Made by a program: the position numbers and the translations under genes. A stretch of DNA of 64,000 bases from Actinomycetes bacterium (lineage in GTDB: Bacteria; Actinomycetota; Thermoleophilia; RBG-16-64-13), in the NCBI GenBank assembly GCA_024637095.1, contig JAGXFV010000030.1, forward strand, positions 102,906-166,905, read 5' to 3'. The notes beneath the pieces are model-generated. The model searched no databases. It was not told where the DNA came from and saw only the letters and a program-made list of their open reading frames with translations. Of this stretch, positions 51,258 to 59,863 are shown piece by piece. Position 1 is the first letter of the stretch, and each line of letters starts with the position of its first letter.

Positions 51258-53237
51258 TCAGGCGGCGGAGGCGTCCCTGGCGGTGGAGCGCTTCTCCTCG
51301 CGCTTGCGTTCCTCGGCATCGAGGATGGCCTTCCTCACCCGGATGGACTCTGGGGTGATCTCCACCAGCTCATCGTCGCCAATCCACTCGAGCGCCTGGT
51401 CCAAGCTGGGCTTGCGCGGGACTTTGAGCCCCACGTCGATCTCCTTGTTCTCGGAGCGGTAGTTGCCCAGTTTCTTGGTCTTGGTCGGGTTACACGCCAG
51501 ATCCTCGCCTCGGGTGTGCTCGCCGACGATCATTCCTGCGTATACCTGTTCGCCGGGGGAGATGAAGAGAGTGCCCCGCGACTGGAGGTTTTCTAGGCTA
51601 AAGCCGGTGGCGGTGCCCGCCTCCATGCTGACCAGCGAACCCCGGTCGCGGGAGACAACCTGACCCGCCCAGGGTCGATAGCCGCTGACGCGGGAATTCA
51701 TCACGCCGTAGCCTCGCGTGTCGGTCAGGAATTCGGTGCGGTAGCCTATGAGGCCACGGGTGGGAATGGAGAACTCCAGCCGAACCACCCCCGAGCCTTC
51801 TGTGTGCATGGCTCTGAGCTCGCCTTGGCGGCGCGCCAGCTTCTCGATAACGATTCCCTGATAGTCCCCGGGCACGTCGATGACCAGGTCTTCGTAGGGC
51901 TCGAGCAGCGACTCGTTGGCGCCACGCTTGGTGATCACCTCGGGACGTGAGACGCAGAGTTCGTACCCCTCTCGGCGCATCTCCTCGATCAGGATGGCGA
52001 GATGCAGTTCCCCGCGCCCCGATACCTTGAGACCGTCGGCGCGACCGAGATCTTCGACACGCAGGGCGACGTTGACCCGAGCCTCGCGTTCCAGGCGCTC
52101 GCGGATTTGCCGCAGGGTGGCCGCGCGGCCTTCCTTGCCGGAAAAGGGGCCCGTGTTGACCAGGAAGAACATGGAAACCGTAGGCTCTTCGATTTCCAGC
52201 GGGGGCAGCGCGGGTTCGGGGAAGTCGAGATCGCTGATCGTGTCGCCAATAAAGAGGTCGTCGGAGCCTGCCAGCCAGACGATGTTGCCGGCAGACACCT
52301 CGTCCACCTCGACTCGTTCCAGGCCTTCGGTGACGTAGAGGTGGCTCGAGCGAGTGGCCTCGGTGCCGGTCACCAGCCAGGCTTGATGCTCAGAGGTGGG
52401 CTCAGCGGAGAATCCCCCGTCAGCGGAGAATCCCCCGTCCGCGCCGTCGGCGTCCGCCCCGTCCGCCCCGTCCGCCACGCTTGTGCGCATCAACTGTTCA
52501 CCCCGGCGGTGCGTACCCGAAAGCACGCGGCCGCAGCCGATGCGCCCCAGGTAGTCGCTCCAGGCAAGGGTTGAAATCTGCATGCGGAAGGGCGCTTCCT
52601 GATCCGCTTCCGGCGCAGGGACGTGCTCGATAACCGTGCGGAAGAGATCGTCCATGCCCTCGGGCTTACTTCCTTCTGCCAACAGAGCCTGAGCGGCCTC
52701 CAAGTCGGATACCAGCCAGCCCTCGAGCCCCGAGCCGTACACCACGGGGAAGTCGGCCTGCTCGTCGGTGGCCCCCAGCTCCAGGAAAAGGTTGAAGGTC
52801 TCCTCGAGCGCCCGGTCGGGGTCGGCGTTGGGCCGGTCCACCTTGTTGACCACCACGATGGGGTGATAGCCCAGCCGAAGCGCGCGGGTGAGTACGTATC
52901 GCGTTTGCGGCATGGGGCCTTCGTTGGCGTCTACCAATAGCAGTACGGAGTCGACCATGGAGAGAACCCGTTCGACTTCGCCGGAGAAATCGGCGTGACC
53001 GGGAGTGTCGACCAGATTGATGCGGTATCCGTCCCAATCTACGGTGCAATGCTTGGCTCTAATAGTGATGCCCCGCTCGCGCTCCAGGTCGTTGGAATCC
53101 ATGACCCGCTCTTCGACGCGCGCGTTGTCGCGGAAGGTCCTCGCCGCGCGGAAAATCGCGTCGATCAGAGTGGTCTTGCCGTGATCGATATGGGCGATGA
53201 TTGCCAGATTACGGATCTTGTCGGGCGTCGTGGGCAT
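51258..53237 (-). CDS. typA: Translational GTPase TypA/BipA with an unusual repeat insertion
   Basis: ATG 53237 gives 659 residues (family about 610). G motifs are [12 protein letters not shown], the switch region [22 protein letters not shown] and NKVDRPNA. Domains II, III and V and the C-terminal domain ([19 protein letters not shown]) follow. In domain II, near residue 260, there is an additional run of about 28 residues rich in Asp, Gly and Ala ([20 protein letters not shown]), encoded by 18-bp and 9-bp tandem DNA repeats. TypA assists ribosome assembly or stress translation. The open frame upstream of 53237 lacks a ribosome site. Confidence 0.93.
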   Translation of the reverse strand: MPTTPDKIRNLAIIAHIDHGKTTLIDAIFRAARTFRDNARVEERVMDSNDLERERGITIRAKHCTVDWDGYRINLVDTPGHADFSGEVERVLSMVDSVLLLVDANEGPMPQTRYVLTRALRLGYHPIVVVNKVDRPNADPDRALEETFNLFLELGATDEQADFPVVYGSGLEGWLVSDLEAAQALLAEGSKPEGMDDLFRTVIEHVPAPEADQEAPFRMQISTLAWSDYLGRIGCGRVLSGTHRRGEQLMRTSVADGADGADADGADGGFSADGGFSAEPTSEHQAWLVTGTEATRSSHLYVTEGLERVEVDEVSAGNIVWLAGSDDLFIGDTISDLDFPEPALPPLEIEEPTVSMFFLVNTGPFSGKEGRAATLRQIRERLEREARVNVALRVEDLGRADGLKVSGRGELHLAILIEEMRREGYELCVSRPEVITKRGANESLLEPYEDLVIDVPGDYQGIVIEKLARRQGELRAMHTEGSGVVRLEFSIPTRGLIGYRTEFLTDTRGYGVMNSRVSGYRPWAGQVVSRDRGSLVSMEAGTATGFSLENLQSRGTLFISPGEQVYAGMIVGEHTRGEDLACNPTKTKKLGNYRSENKEIDVGLKVPRKPSLDQALEWIGDDELVEITPESIRVRKAILDAEERKREEKRSTARDASAA

Positions 53238-53364
53238 GCGCATCCTAAGAGATAGCGGGGGGTGAACAAAGCTTTCGCGAGTAAAGTGCGACAGAAGATT
53301 GTAGCACCCCTTGGGAAAAGGACCGAGGCGCCTACGCCCGCCGGCGGAAGTGCGCAGCGCGGGG

Positions 53365-54330
53365 TCAATCCAGGCGAGGGCTCTCCAGCCGTCCGGAGCC
53401 ACGGTCGAGCTTTAGCTGAATGCGGCCCTGCCAACCCGTCCTCGGGTTTCTCGCTACGGTGAGCAGGATTTGGGCCTCGTAACCCATGGCTCGGTCATCG
53501 GCCTCATGCAGCAGGAGCAGTCCGCCGCCGCCTACCTTCGCCCCTGATTGGAGGGATCCTGAGGTTGCCAGACCCGGCACGCCCAGCCGTTGCAGACCGT
53601 GATGCAGCCTCGCTGTCTGGAAATCAACAGCCGCTAGGCCGTCCAGCAGGAGAAGGGGAGAGGGTTGTTGCCGGTCCATGGCTTCGCGGACCCGCCACCA
53701 GATGTTGTCGAGCAGGCCCTGCAAACCGTCATTTCCCGGAGGGAGGCGATCGAGCAATATGAGCCGAGGGAGGATTTCACGGGCGAAGCGGCTATCGAGT
53801 TCCGCGAGTCTTTCCGAAGCCTGTCGGTCGAGGGACCGGGACCTCAGATTGGCCAGCGGGAGAGGCAACCCGGCCACGTCCTCGCTGAAGCGGGCCATCA
53901 GCCTTTGCCACGCCGCCAAGGAACCGTCCTGGATAGTGGCGTAGACCACCGTCCGGTTCTGCAGGAGGGCGGACCTCCCGGTCTCTTCCAAGAGGAGCGT
54001 CTTTCCGGTGGCGGGAGCGCCGGCAACTGTCATCAGACCGAAGTCGAGTCCTCCGCCCAGCACCTCATCTAATTGGGGTATGCCGGTGGGCAGCACTCCG
54101 CCGCGCGGGCATTCTTCCTGGTAGGCGCGGAAGTGGGAGCTGTGTTCGAGCGCCGGGGTGTCTTCGCCGCCGGCCCGCTCGCCGCCGGCCGACTCGCCGC
54201 TGGGGCCGGGGTTGCTGGGGCCGCCGGAGTCGGCTGGGGGTTCAGAGTTCCCCTGCGCCTGCTTGGCGAACAGCAATTCGAGCCCCTCGCTCATAGGGAT
54301 TGGTCTCCCATAGTCTTCCGGCGCACCCAT
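53365..54330 (-). CDS. RecA/DnaB-fold ATPase of unknown role
   Basis: The start is ATG 54330, 9 nt after AAAGGAGG, giving 321 residues. Residues 25-60 are a disordered Gly/Ser/Pro-rich segment. The core has a KaiC/DnaB-like P loop (LMTVAGAPATGKTLLLEE), a Walker B-like strand (PSPLLLLDGLAAVDF) and a final beta region with VARNPRTGWQGRIQLKLD, as in replicative helicase core domains. GVLPTGIPQLDEVLGGGLD is the usual DnaB/RadA lead-in. It lacks a helicase N-terminal domain. Function is unknown; it lies head to head with the pirin gene. Confidence 0.75.
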   Translation of the reverse strand: MGAPEDYGRPIPMSEGLELLFAKQAQGNSEPPADSGGPSNPGPSGESAGGERAGGEDTPALEHSSHFRAYQEECPRGGVLPTGIPQLDEVLGGGLDFGLMTVAGAPATGKTLLLEETGRSALLQNRTVVYATIQDGSLAAWQRLMARFSEDVAGLPLPLANLRSRSLDRQASERLAELDSRFAREILPRLILLDRLPPGNDGLQGLLDNIWWRVREAMDRQQPSPLLLLDGLAAVDFQTARLHHGLQRLGVPGLATSGSLQSGAKVGGGGLLLLHEADDRAMGYEAQILLTVARNPRTGWQGRIQLKLDRGSGRLESPRLD

Positions 54331-54525
54331 CTGAGTCAACCTCCTTTCCCTGTAGACGGCTATTCGCCGCGTCCATCATCTGCCCTGCTGGCAGGGAAAG
54401 AAGTCTAGCGGCGGTTAGAGTCGGAGCCCGTCGATGTGCACCCGAGGGTCTCGGGGCGTAACCCGGTGCTGCTGAGGGGAAATGAATAATTCAGCCCAAG
54501 AAATGCTTTGAGGAGAGAAAACCAA

Positions 54526-55224
54526 ATGATCACCATCCGCCGCTCCGAAGACCGCGGTCACTTCGACCACGGGTGGCTGGATACCCGTCACACCTTCTCC
54601 TTTGCCGGTTACATGGATCCGGCTCATATGGGCTTTCGTACGCTGAGGGTGATCAACGAGGACAAAGTGGACCCGGATCGCGGCTTTGGCCTGCACCCCC
54701 ACCGGGATATGGAGATCATCACCGTGGTGCTCAGAGGAGCCCTGGAGCATAAGGACTCCAGCGGGGGAGGCGGGGTGATCCGCCCGGGAGTCGTGCAGCA
54801 CATGACGGCGGGCAGCGGTGTGCGCCACAGCGAGTTCAACCCCTCGGACACCGAACCCGTCCACCTCCTGCAGATATGGATTCTCCCTGACGAGGAGGGG
54901 ATCATCCCGTTTTACGAGCAGAAGGAGTTTCCGGAGGAGGAGCGCCGCGGGCATTTGCGGCTGGTTGCCTCAAAGGATGGCGGCGACGGCTCGCTCCAGA
55001 TCCACCAGGACGCATCGATCTACTCGACCCTGCTTTCCGCCGGCGATGAGGTCAGCCACGACTTGGCGGAGGGACGGGCTGCGTGGGTGCAGGTGGCCCA
55101 AGGGACGGTCTCGGTGGGCGGCAAGCGCTTGGAGCAGGGAGACGGCGCCGGTCTGGAGGAGGAGACTGCGGTGGAAATCCGAGCGGAAGAGGACTCGGAG
55201 TTGTTGCTGTTCGATCTGGCTTAG
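54526..55224 (+). CDS. Pirin family protein
   Basis: ATG 54526 follows GAGGAGAG and gives 232 residues, normal for YhhW-type pirins. The bicupin N-terminal half has DHGWLDTRHTFSFAGYMDP and the metal motif GFGLHPHRDMEIITVVLRG with the second ligands in TAGSGVRHSEFN. The C-terminal half ends IRAEEDSELLLFDLA. Pirins may act as quercetin dioxygenases or as redox-linked regulators. Twenty nt after its stop begins a small membrane protein gene in the same direction. Confidence 0.92.
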   Translation: MITIRRSEDRGHFDHGWLDTRHTFSFAGYMDPAHMGFRTLRVINEDKVDPDRGFGLHPHRDMEIITVVLRGALEHKDSSGGGGVIRPGVVQHMTAGSGVRHSEFNPSDTEPVHLLQIWILPDEEGIIPFYEQKEFPEEERRGHLRLVASKDGGDGSLQIHQDASIYSTLLSAGDEVSHDLAEGRAAWVQVAQGTVSVGGKRLEQGDGAGLEEETAVEIRAEEDSELLLFDLA

Positions 55225-55244
55225 GCTGGGACCAGGAGGATGAC

Positions 55245-55469
55245 ATGTGGAAATCGCGGATCAATGAGCTTCTCGCCCTGCTGGTGATCGGCGATGGGGT
55301 GGCCGCCTTGGTCCAGCCCCGGCGGCACATGAGGCTCTGGAAAGAGGGGCCCGGCTGGTGGGTTCAGGGGATGGACCCCTTCGTCGAGAGCGCGGCGCTC
55401 TCCAGAGCCGCGGGCGTCGCCGAGATCGCCGCCGGTCTTTGGTGGGCCGGCCGACAGCGGCCGGAGTAG
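55245..55469 (+). CDS. Small hypothetical membrane protein
   Basis: ATG 55245 has AGGAGGATG just upstream. The 74 residues contain one or two moderately hydrophobic segments (NELLALLVIGDGVAALVQP; SRAAGVAEIAAGLWWAG). No family recognised. It lies between pirin and the DsbA-like selenoprotein candidate, in the same direction. Confidence 0.6.
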   Translation: MWKSRINELLALLVIGDGVAALVQPRRHMRLWKEGPGWWVQGMDPFVESAALSRAAGVAEIAAGLWWAGRQRPE

Positions 55470-55508
55470 ATTCGTCTTGCCGTCCGACGCGGAGGGTACA
55501 CTGGTTCT

Positions 55509-56117
55509 ATGGCTATTGAATTAAAGGTCTATTCGGACTACATCTGACCCTTCTGCTACGTCGCGACGGGCATCGTCGACAAACTTGGTGCGGAGTTCCC
55601 CCTCGAAGTGAAATGGGTGAGCTTCGAGATCCATCCGGAGACCAGAACGGAAGGGATTCCCTTGGCCGAACTCTTCCCCGGGCGGGATATGGAAGCGTCT
55701 GCGGAGGTGATGCGGCGCCGCACAGAGGAGTTTGCTCTGCCCTACCGCCCGTCGGAGCGGCTCTCCAACAGCCGACTCGCCATAGAGGCCTCGGAGTTCG
55801 CGAGAGACCGAGGGAAGTTCGAGGAGTTTCACGGCGCGGTGTTCAAATCCTACTTCGCCGAAGCCGAGGACATCGGCGATTTGGCGGTGCTGCAGCGCCT
55901 CGCCGAGAAAACCGGCCTCGATCCTGTCGAGCTGGCGGAGGCGCTCGGTTCCGGGCGCTACGCGGCCCGGCGTGAGGGCGTTAAGGAGGAGGCGGCGCGG
56001 TACGGTTTTGGCGGGGTGCCGGCCTTTACCTTCGAGGACCGTCACGCTCTGGTCGGCGCTCACCCTCTCGAAGTCTTCCGGGAGGTGCTGGACAAGGTGC
56101 AACGGGAGCAGCTCTAG
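55509..56117 (+). CDS. DsbA/FrnE-like thioredoxin-fold protein, candidate selenoprotein (Sec at codon 13)
   Basis: GGAGGG lies 12 nt before ATG 55509. The frame reads AIELKVYSDYI, then TGA at 55545-55547, then PFCYVATGIVDKLG and on to 56117 without other stops, giving 202 residues. In this DsbA-like family (2-hydroxychromene isomerase/FrnE type) the expected motif is YSDYxCPFCY, so TGA sits exactly on the first catalytic cysteine. Later parts are typical (NSRLAIEASEFARDRGKF; YGFGGVPAFTFEDRHALVGA). A 5-bp hairpin (CGACG-GGCAT-CGTCG) follows at 55564-55578. A Cys-to-stop mutation is the alternative, but exact placement on the redox residue favours selenocysteine. Confidence 0.82.
55564..55578 (+). 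promoter_or_regulatory. Possible SECIS hairpin of the DsbA-like gene
   Basis: CGACG-GGCAT-CGTCG forms a 5-bp stem with the loop 22-26 nt after the TGA. A competing weaker stem (GCT-CGT with ACGGGC) puts the loop at 15-18 nt. Less clear than the three minus-strand elements. Confidence 0.45.
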
Positions 56118-56197
56118 GTCGCTGCGGCCGCGCTCACGCCGGGACGGCCGGGGCTTCGAAGGTGTAGAAATGGGACGTGCGAAGGTCTGGAGTATCA

Positions 56198-56362
56198 ATG
56201 GATGATTCGAGCAAGGCCTGTGGTGCCTGCCGCAATATGGAGGCGTACTGGGAGGAGAAGAAGCGCAAGGAACAGGAGAGCATTCGGGAGAAGCTGATCG
56301 GAGTTGAACGGCGGCCCGAGAAGGAAGAGGATTCCGAAAAGCTCGGTTCATCAGAGGATTGA
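56198..56362 (+). CDS. Small charged protein with CxxC motif
   Basis: ATG 56198 follows CTGGAG. The 54 residues are MDDSSKACGACRNMEAYWEE followed by a Lys/Glu-rich helix. The CGAC motif could bind a metal or be redox active. It lies downstream of the DsbA-like selenoprotein candidate, in the same direction. No family recognised. Confidence 0.5.
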   Translation: MDDSSKACGACRNMEAYWEEKKRKEQESIREKLIGVERRPEKEEDSEKLGSSED

Positions 56363-56515
56363 CCCTCGCGCGCGGGCCTCGGTCGCGGATCAAGCCCGTT
56401 GGTTGGGCGCGAGGCGGGCAGAGACGCCGAGAAAGCGGCCGACGTCTCGACCTCTTCAGATAGGCTGCGCTCGGCTTTCTTGGGAAGTCCTCCAAACGGC
56501 TCGACGCTGACGTTT

Positions 56516-57480
56516 TCATGCTTGGAGCGCGAGTCCAACTCCCAAGGTTCCCACGATCCTCCCGTCGACGGCCGGCGTCGGCCGGATGAGGCCCCCTCCG
56601 GCATTGACCCGGCGCGCGCACGCGCTCTCGTAGAGAAGCTCGCGGTCATCATAACCGAGGGTGTAGGTATCGAAGCGCCCGAGAAGCCTTACCTGGAGTG
56701 GGTCCTTAGCCGACGGGGACTCCATCTGTGGCTCCCGAGCAACCAGAGAGCCGCCGAAGCCCGGCCATCGACGCGCACCTCGGACAACTCATGCTCCACG
56801 AGGCGCCAGCCCCGGAGTACCAGCTTCAGGGGCAGCCCGGCCCAGGCGGCCATGTCCGCGGGAGTAGCCGGTCCGCAAGCGGCTAGATAGTGACGCGTGA
56901 GGGCAGCCAGGGTATCGTCGGTCGGAGGACGCGGAGCGTAGCCGACCCAGTCTCGAAGCAGAACGAAGCTGTCTTTGCCGTTTCGACGGGGACCGTAGCA
57001 GAGATCACCCTGCAGGGCCGCGTAACGCACCAGGTGTATGGGCGCCTGTCCGTCGGCGGGGAGCCCCATGCGTAGCAGACGTTCCTGCAGTTCCCCCTCT
57101 GGTCAGGGGGCCTCCTTCGAGCGCCCGCACTAGTTCGCGCAGCCCCCTGTGCAGCGCGTCCTCGTTCCCCCACAGGGCGGAGTAACCGTCGGCGGCCGGC
57201 CTTGAGGAAATAAGGGCCCAAACAATGGAAGAAGCCACTCTAGGTTGGCCGGGGTCACTAGGTGAAGGGTCCCGCGCATCAGCCAGATCCTGATTACCGA
57301 CCGCTTCTCGGTTCGCGCACGCTCCACATCGTCCCGGGTAAGGCCGGTGCTGCGCGCTCTCACCTGGAGCGCTGCCGCTTTCTCCTCCTGGGCCTGAACG
57401 TCGACTCGGGAAACCACTCCCGCAACAATCGTTGCATAGCCCTGGCTCTCCTATTGGCGGGATATCGGCGACTCTCCCGC
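56516..57480 (-). pseudogene. Winged-helix DNA-binding domain protein (HTH_42/AlkZ-like), multiply frameshifted
   Basis: Four overlapping frames together spell one HTH_42-family protein. They are VQAQEEKAAALQVRARSTGL with SVIRIWLMRGTLHLVTP (up to about 57190), then YSALWGNEDALHRGLRELV (frame 2, about 57100-57190), then QAPIHLVRYAALQGDLCYGP and HYLAACGPATPADMAAWAGL (frame 3), then LLGRFDTYTLGYDDRELLY and VDGRIVGT (frame 4, to 56516). There is also a TAG at 57451-57453 in the first segment. With at least three frameshifts it cannot encode a full product. Intact relatives include DNA crosslink-repair glycosylases. Confidence 0.8.
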
Positions 57481-57591
57481 TTGGCATCCTGAGAGTGTGT
57501 AACAAGTGGTACTAAGGGAATAGGTCACCTGCTGGTCCGGCAGATTGCAGAGCCTCAGTTCCTATCCTTGTTTGCGTGTCGAGGTGACAGC

Positions 57592-57975
57592 ATGAATGCT
57601 ATTAGACATCCTGCGCCTTTCAAAGGCGGCTTGAGGATCGACAAGAACCGGCGTTCAACACGCACCCATCAGCGGCTCCTTCATCCGGAGGAGACCGGCG
57701 CCGGCCTTCTGGGCGGCGCCCTGGCTATTCTCTTGATCCTCATGCTTGCCGTCGTGGCTTTCTGGGGGTGGGGCGGCGACGCCGTGCCCGTGCCCCTGGA
57801 CGGGTGGGCGGCGGTGCCGTCGCCCATAGGCTTGGACGGCTGGGCGGCAGCGAGCACGCCGGCCATTGCCCTGGACGGCTGGGTGAACGTCCGATCGCCG
57901 CTTGCCCTGGACGGCTGGGTCGTTTCAGCGGCGAGCGCATCGTCTCCGCCGGCCGTGGACGGCTGGCTCAGGTGA
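57592..57975 (+). CDS. Small membrane protein with five Asp-Gly-Trp repeats
   Basis: ATG 57592 follows GAGGTGAC and gives 127 residues. A basic N-terminal half is followed by one transmembrane helix (GALAILLILMLAVVAFWGWGG, about residues 50-70). The remaining 55 residues consist of LDGWAAVPSPIG, LDGWAAASTPAIA, LDGWVNVRSPLA, LDGWVVSAASASSPPA and VDGWLR: five (L/V)DGW units about 13-17 residues apart. They should be outside the membrane. I know no matching family. A strong hairpin follows the stop. Confidence 0.65.
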   Translation: MNAIRHPAPFKGGLRIDKNRRSTRTHQRLLHPEETGAGLLGGALAILLILMLAVVAFWGWGGDAVPVPLDGWAAVPSPIGLDGWAAASTPAIALDGWVNVRSPLALDGWVVSAASASSPPAVDGWLR

Positions 57976-58011
57976 AGGTCCACCGGTCGCGCGGCCCGCG
58001 AAATCGTCGAC

Positions 58012-58041
58012 GCGCCGCCCGGGCCTCGGCCCGGGCGGCGC
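58012..58041. terminator. Long perfect GC hairpin after the DGW-repeat gene
   Basis: GCGCCGCCCGGG pairs with CCCGGGCGGCGC around CCTCGG, a perfect 12-bp stem about 37 nt after the stop. It lacks a long T run but is followed by CTCTT. It separates this gene from the arsR promoter. Confidence 0.6.
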
Positions 58042-58112
58042 ACCCTCTTGGCCCGGGGCGCGGCTATTTGGCCTACGTTAAGTGGCCCCCCCGGGATGAC
58101 TGGACTTTTCTC

Positions 58113-58161
58113 TTGACAGGAGAGCCGTTTGAGGCGACAATGCTTGCATGAATGTGCAAGC
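58113..58161 (+). promoter_or_regulatory. arsR promoter with operator across the start codon, probably leaderless
   Basis: TTGACA at 58113-58118 and GACAAT at 58136-58141 are 17 nt apart. Transcription should therefore start at or very near the ATG at 58148, without a ribosome site. The perfect inverted repeat GCTTGCA-TGAATG-TGCAAGC (58142-58161) covers the start codon and is in the right place for an ArsR repressor. Confidence 0.7.
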
Positions 58162-58525
58162 GAGCAATCTAGACAACTGTATCGTAGCTGGGAACGAGGG
58201 GCTCCGCGAGCCGATCGCGGTCGATCTGTTCAAGGCCTTGGCCGATCCCAGCCGAGCCGCCATCCTGGGTAGCCTGGCTTCGGCCGGCCGCCCCCTCCGC
58301 GTTTCCGAGGTGAGCACCTGCTGCCCTCAAGATCTCTCCGTGGTCTCTCGCCACCTCGCCACTTTGCGCGAAGCGGGCGTGGTCGAGTCCGAGAGGAGAG
58401 GCCGGGAGGTCTGGTACCGCCTGGAAACCGGCGGACTGGTCCGTTATCTGCGCGATCTGGCCGACGCATTCGAGTCTTGTTGTCCCCCAACATCGTCCGA
58501 GGATGGTAAGCATGGAAAGAAGTAG
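58148..58525 (+). CDS. arsR: ArsR-family transcriptional repressor (arsenic-type)
   Basis: This 125-residue regulator has the ArsR winged helix: VDLFKALADPSRAAILGSL, then a recognition region with STCCPQDLSVVSRHLATLRE and a wing RRGREVWYRL. The adjacent cysteines CC in the recognition helix region and CC near the C terminus (FESCCPPT) could bind As(III). It starts at an ATG lying inside the operator, and its end overlaps the arsM start by 14 nt, so the pair is cotranscribed. It should respond to arsenite or methylarsenite. Confidence 0.9.
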   Translation: MNVQASNLDNCIVAGNEGLREPIAVDLFKALADPSRAAILGSLASAGRPLRVSEVSTCCPQDLSVVSRHLATLREAGVVESERRGREVWYRLETGGLVRYLRDLADAFESCCPPTSSEDGKHGKK

Positions 58526-59354
58526 CGACGACATCAGGCGGCAGGTATCTGAGGCCTACACCAAGGCGGTCAATACCGGATGCGGCTGCGGACCGGGTTG
58601 CTGCGGCGAACCGAGGCAAAAGGGAACGCCGGTGCAAAGCGCAGGGTACCAAGCATCCCAATTGGAGGCGCTCCCCGCAGATGCGGTGGAGAATTCCTTC
58701 GGTTGCGGGAACCCGACGGCCTTCAGCGATCTGCTGCCGGGTGAGACCGTTCTCGACCTGGGGTGCGGGGCGGGAATCGACCTGTTGCTGGCTGCAGAGA
58801 AGGTAGGTCCCGAAGGCCGGGTAATCGGCGTCGACATGACCGATGAGATGCTCGACCGCGCACGCCGCAACATCGCCGCCGCCGGCTACGAAAATATCGA
58901 GGTGCGGCAGGGCTACATCGAGGACCTACCGGTTGAGACCGGGGCGGTGGACGTTGTCATCTCCAACTGCGTGGTCAATCTGTCGCCGGACAAGCCTCGG
59001 GTCTTTGCCGAAATCGCACGCGTGATGGCGCCGGGCGGCCGCCTGAGAATCTCCGACCTGGTGGCCGAAGGCCTGCCCGACTGGGTGCGCGGGGATGCTG
59101 ATCTCTACTCGTCCTGTATTGCGGGCGCTGTCTCCGAGCAGGAGTATGTCGAAGGGCTCCGCTCCGCCGGGCTCCAAGAAGTGGACATTGACGAGAGGCT
59201 GGTCTACGACGTCGTCCAACTGCGGGAACTATTGGGCTCTGAGCTCGTCGAAGGCGGCAACGGGCATAAGGACGAGCTGCTGCAAAAGGCGGCAACGGAG
59301 TTGGACGGTAAGGTAGCGAGCGTACTGGTAACTGGGCGGAAGGCGCGCCCCTAG
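58512..59354 (+). CDS. arsM: Arsenite S-adenosylmethionine methyltransferase
   Basis: ATG 58512 has GAGGA about 10 nt upstream; ATG 58503 is an alternative. The 280-residue protein has the ArsM layout: a cysteine-rich start (NTGCGCGPGCCGEP), a second conserved cysteine in SFGCGNPTAF, the SAM site VLDLGCGAGIDLLLAA, and the third As-binding cysteine in VISNCVVNLSPDK. ArsM converts As(III) to mono-, di- and trimethylated forms, in cytosol. The gene overlaps arsR and ends at a bidirectional terminator facing the selenoprotein operon. Confidence 0.93.
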   Translation: MERSSDDIRRQVSEAYTKAVNTGCGCGPGCCGEPRQKGTPVQSAGYQASQLEALPADAVENSFGCGNPTAFSDLLPGETVLDLGCGAGIDLLLAAEKVGPEGRVIGVDMTDEMLDRARRNIAAAGYENIEVRQGYIEDLPVETGAVDVVISNCVVNLSPDKPRVFAEIARVMAPGGRLRISDLVAEGLPDWVRGDADLYSSCIAGAVSEQEYVEGLRSAGLQEVDIDERLVYDVVQLRELLGSELVEGGNGHKDELLQKAATELDGKVASVLVTGRKARP

Positions 59355-59356
59355 CC

Positions 59357-59382
59357 GGCGCGGGATCACGAGATCCCGCGCC
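59357..59382. terminator. Bidirectional terminator between arsM and the thioredoxin-like gene
   Basis: GGCGCGGGATC-ACGA-GATCCCGCGCC is a perfect 11-bp stem in the 50-nt gap between convergent genes. Confidence 0.75.
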
Positions 59383-59405
59383 AACCGCGCTACATCCGCG
59401 GTGTT

Positions 59406-59699
59406 CTAAGCGTGGGTTTGGCCGGCTAGCCAGTCGCTGAACTCTTCCATCTCGGGAATGTTGTCAAAGACGATCTCCCCGTTCATCAGGACTCCGGGGA
59501 CGGGGATCTGGCGGCCTGCGACGGGGCGAAGCTCCTGCAGGCGCTTGACCCCTTCCCGGGTGGAGGCGTCCAGCATGGTCCAGGTGAAGCGTCCGGGGTG
59601 CTCGGTTTCGATCTCGGCCATCGCGTCACGCGCGAGATTGCAGAGCACTCAAGAAGGGCCTTTGGAGATCAGGTCGATATGGGGCAGGGTGGTGGCCAT
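59406..59699 (-). CDS. Thioredoxin-like protein, candidate selenoprotein (Sec at codon 17)
   Basis: A strong AAAGGAGGAAGA site precedes ATG 59699. The frame reads MATTLPHIDLISKGPS, then TGA (59651-59649), then VLCNLARDAMAEIETEH to the stop at 59406, 97 residues in all. Sec takes the first position of a UxxC redox site at the end of the first strand, as in thioredoxin-like folds. The cis-proline region is RQIPVPGVLMNGEIVFDN. Without readthrough the excellent start would make a 16-residue peptide. A hairpin TCGCG-CGTGA-CGCGA follows with its loop 19 nt after TGA. A role as reductant in metalloid or organometal redox is inferred from the neighbours. Confidence 0.88.
59621..59635 (-). promoter_or_regulatory. 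Candidate SECIS hairpin in the thioredoxin-like gene
   Basis: Minus strand TCGCG-CGTGA-CGCGA, a 5-bp stem. The apical loop contains GU and starts 19 nt after the TGA, the same distance and loop as in the ArsR gene at 61 kb. Confidence 0.7.
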
Positions 59700-59863
59700 T
59701 CTTCCTCCTTTTGTGTCGTCTTCCTGACGACCGCGCCCGGCGGCCGGCGTTACTTTCAACCGGACCCGGTCGGCGCTTCCGCGCGGGCCTCGGTTCCGCC
59801 GCCGTCCGCACTCTCGGTCTGAGTCGTCCCTGACGCCGCACCGGCGTCGTTCCCCGCTCCGCC
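59700..59863 (-). other. Leader between the CMD gene and the thioredoxin-like gene
   Basis: The 164-nt gap contains the dyad GTCGTC-TTCCT-GACGAC (59716-59732) just upstream of the thioredoxin ribosome site. No other structure or frame is supported. Confidence 0.4.

Noticed and set aside
54382..54396. CCCTGC-TG-GCAGGG as a terminator between the ATPase and pirin genes
   Set aside because: The loop of two bases is too small for a hairpin, and the position is upstream of both divergent genes, so it is at most a short palindrome.
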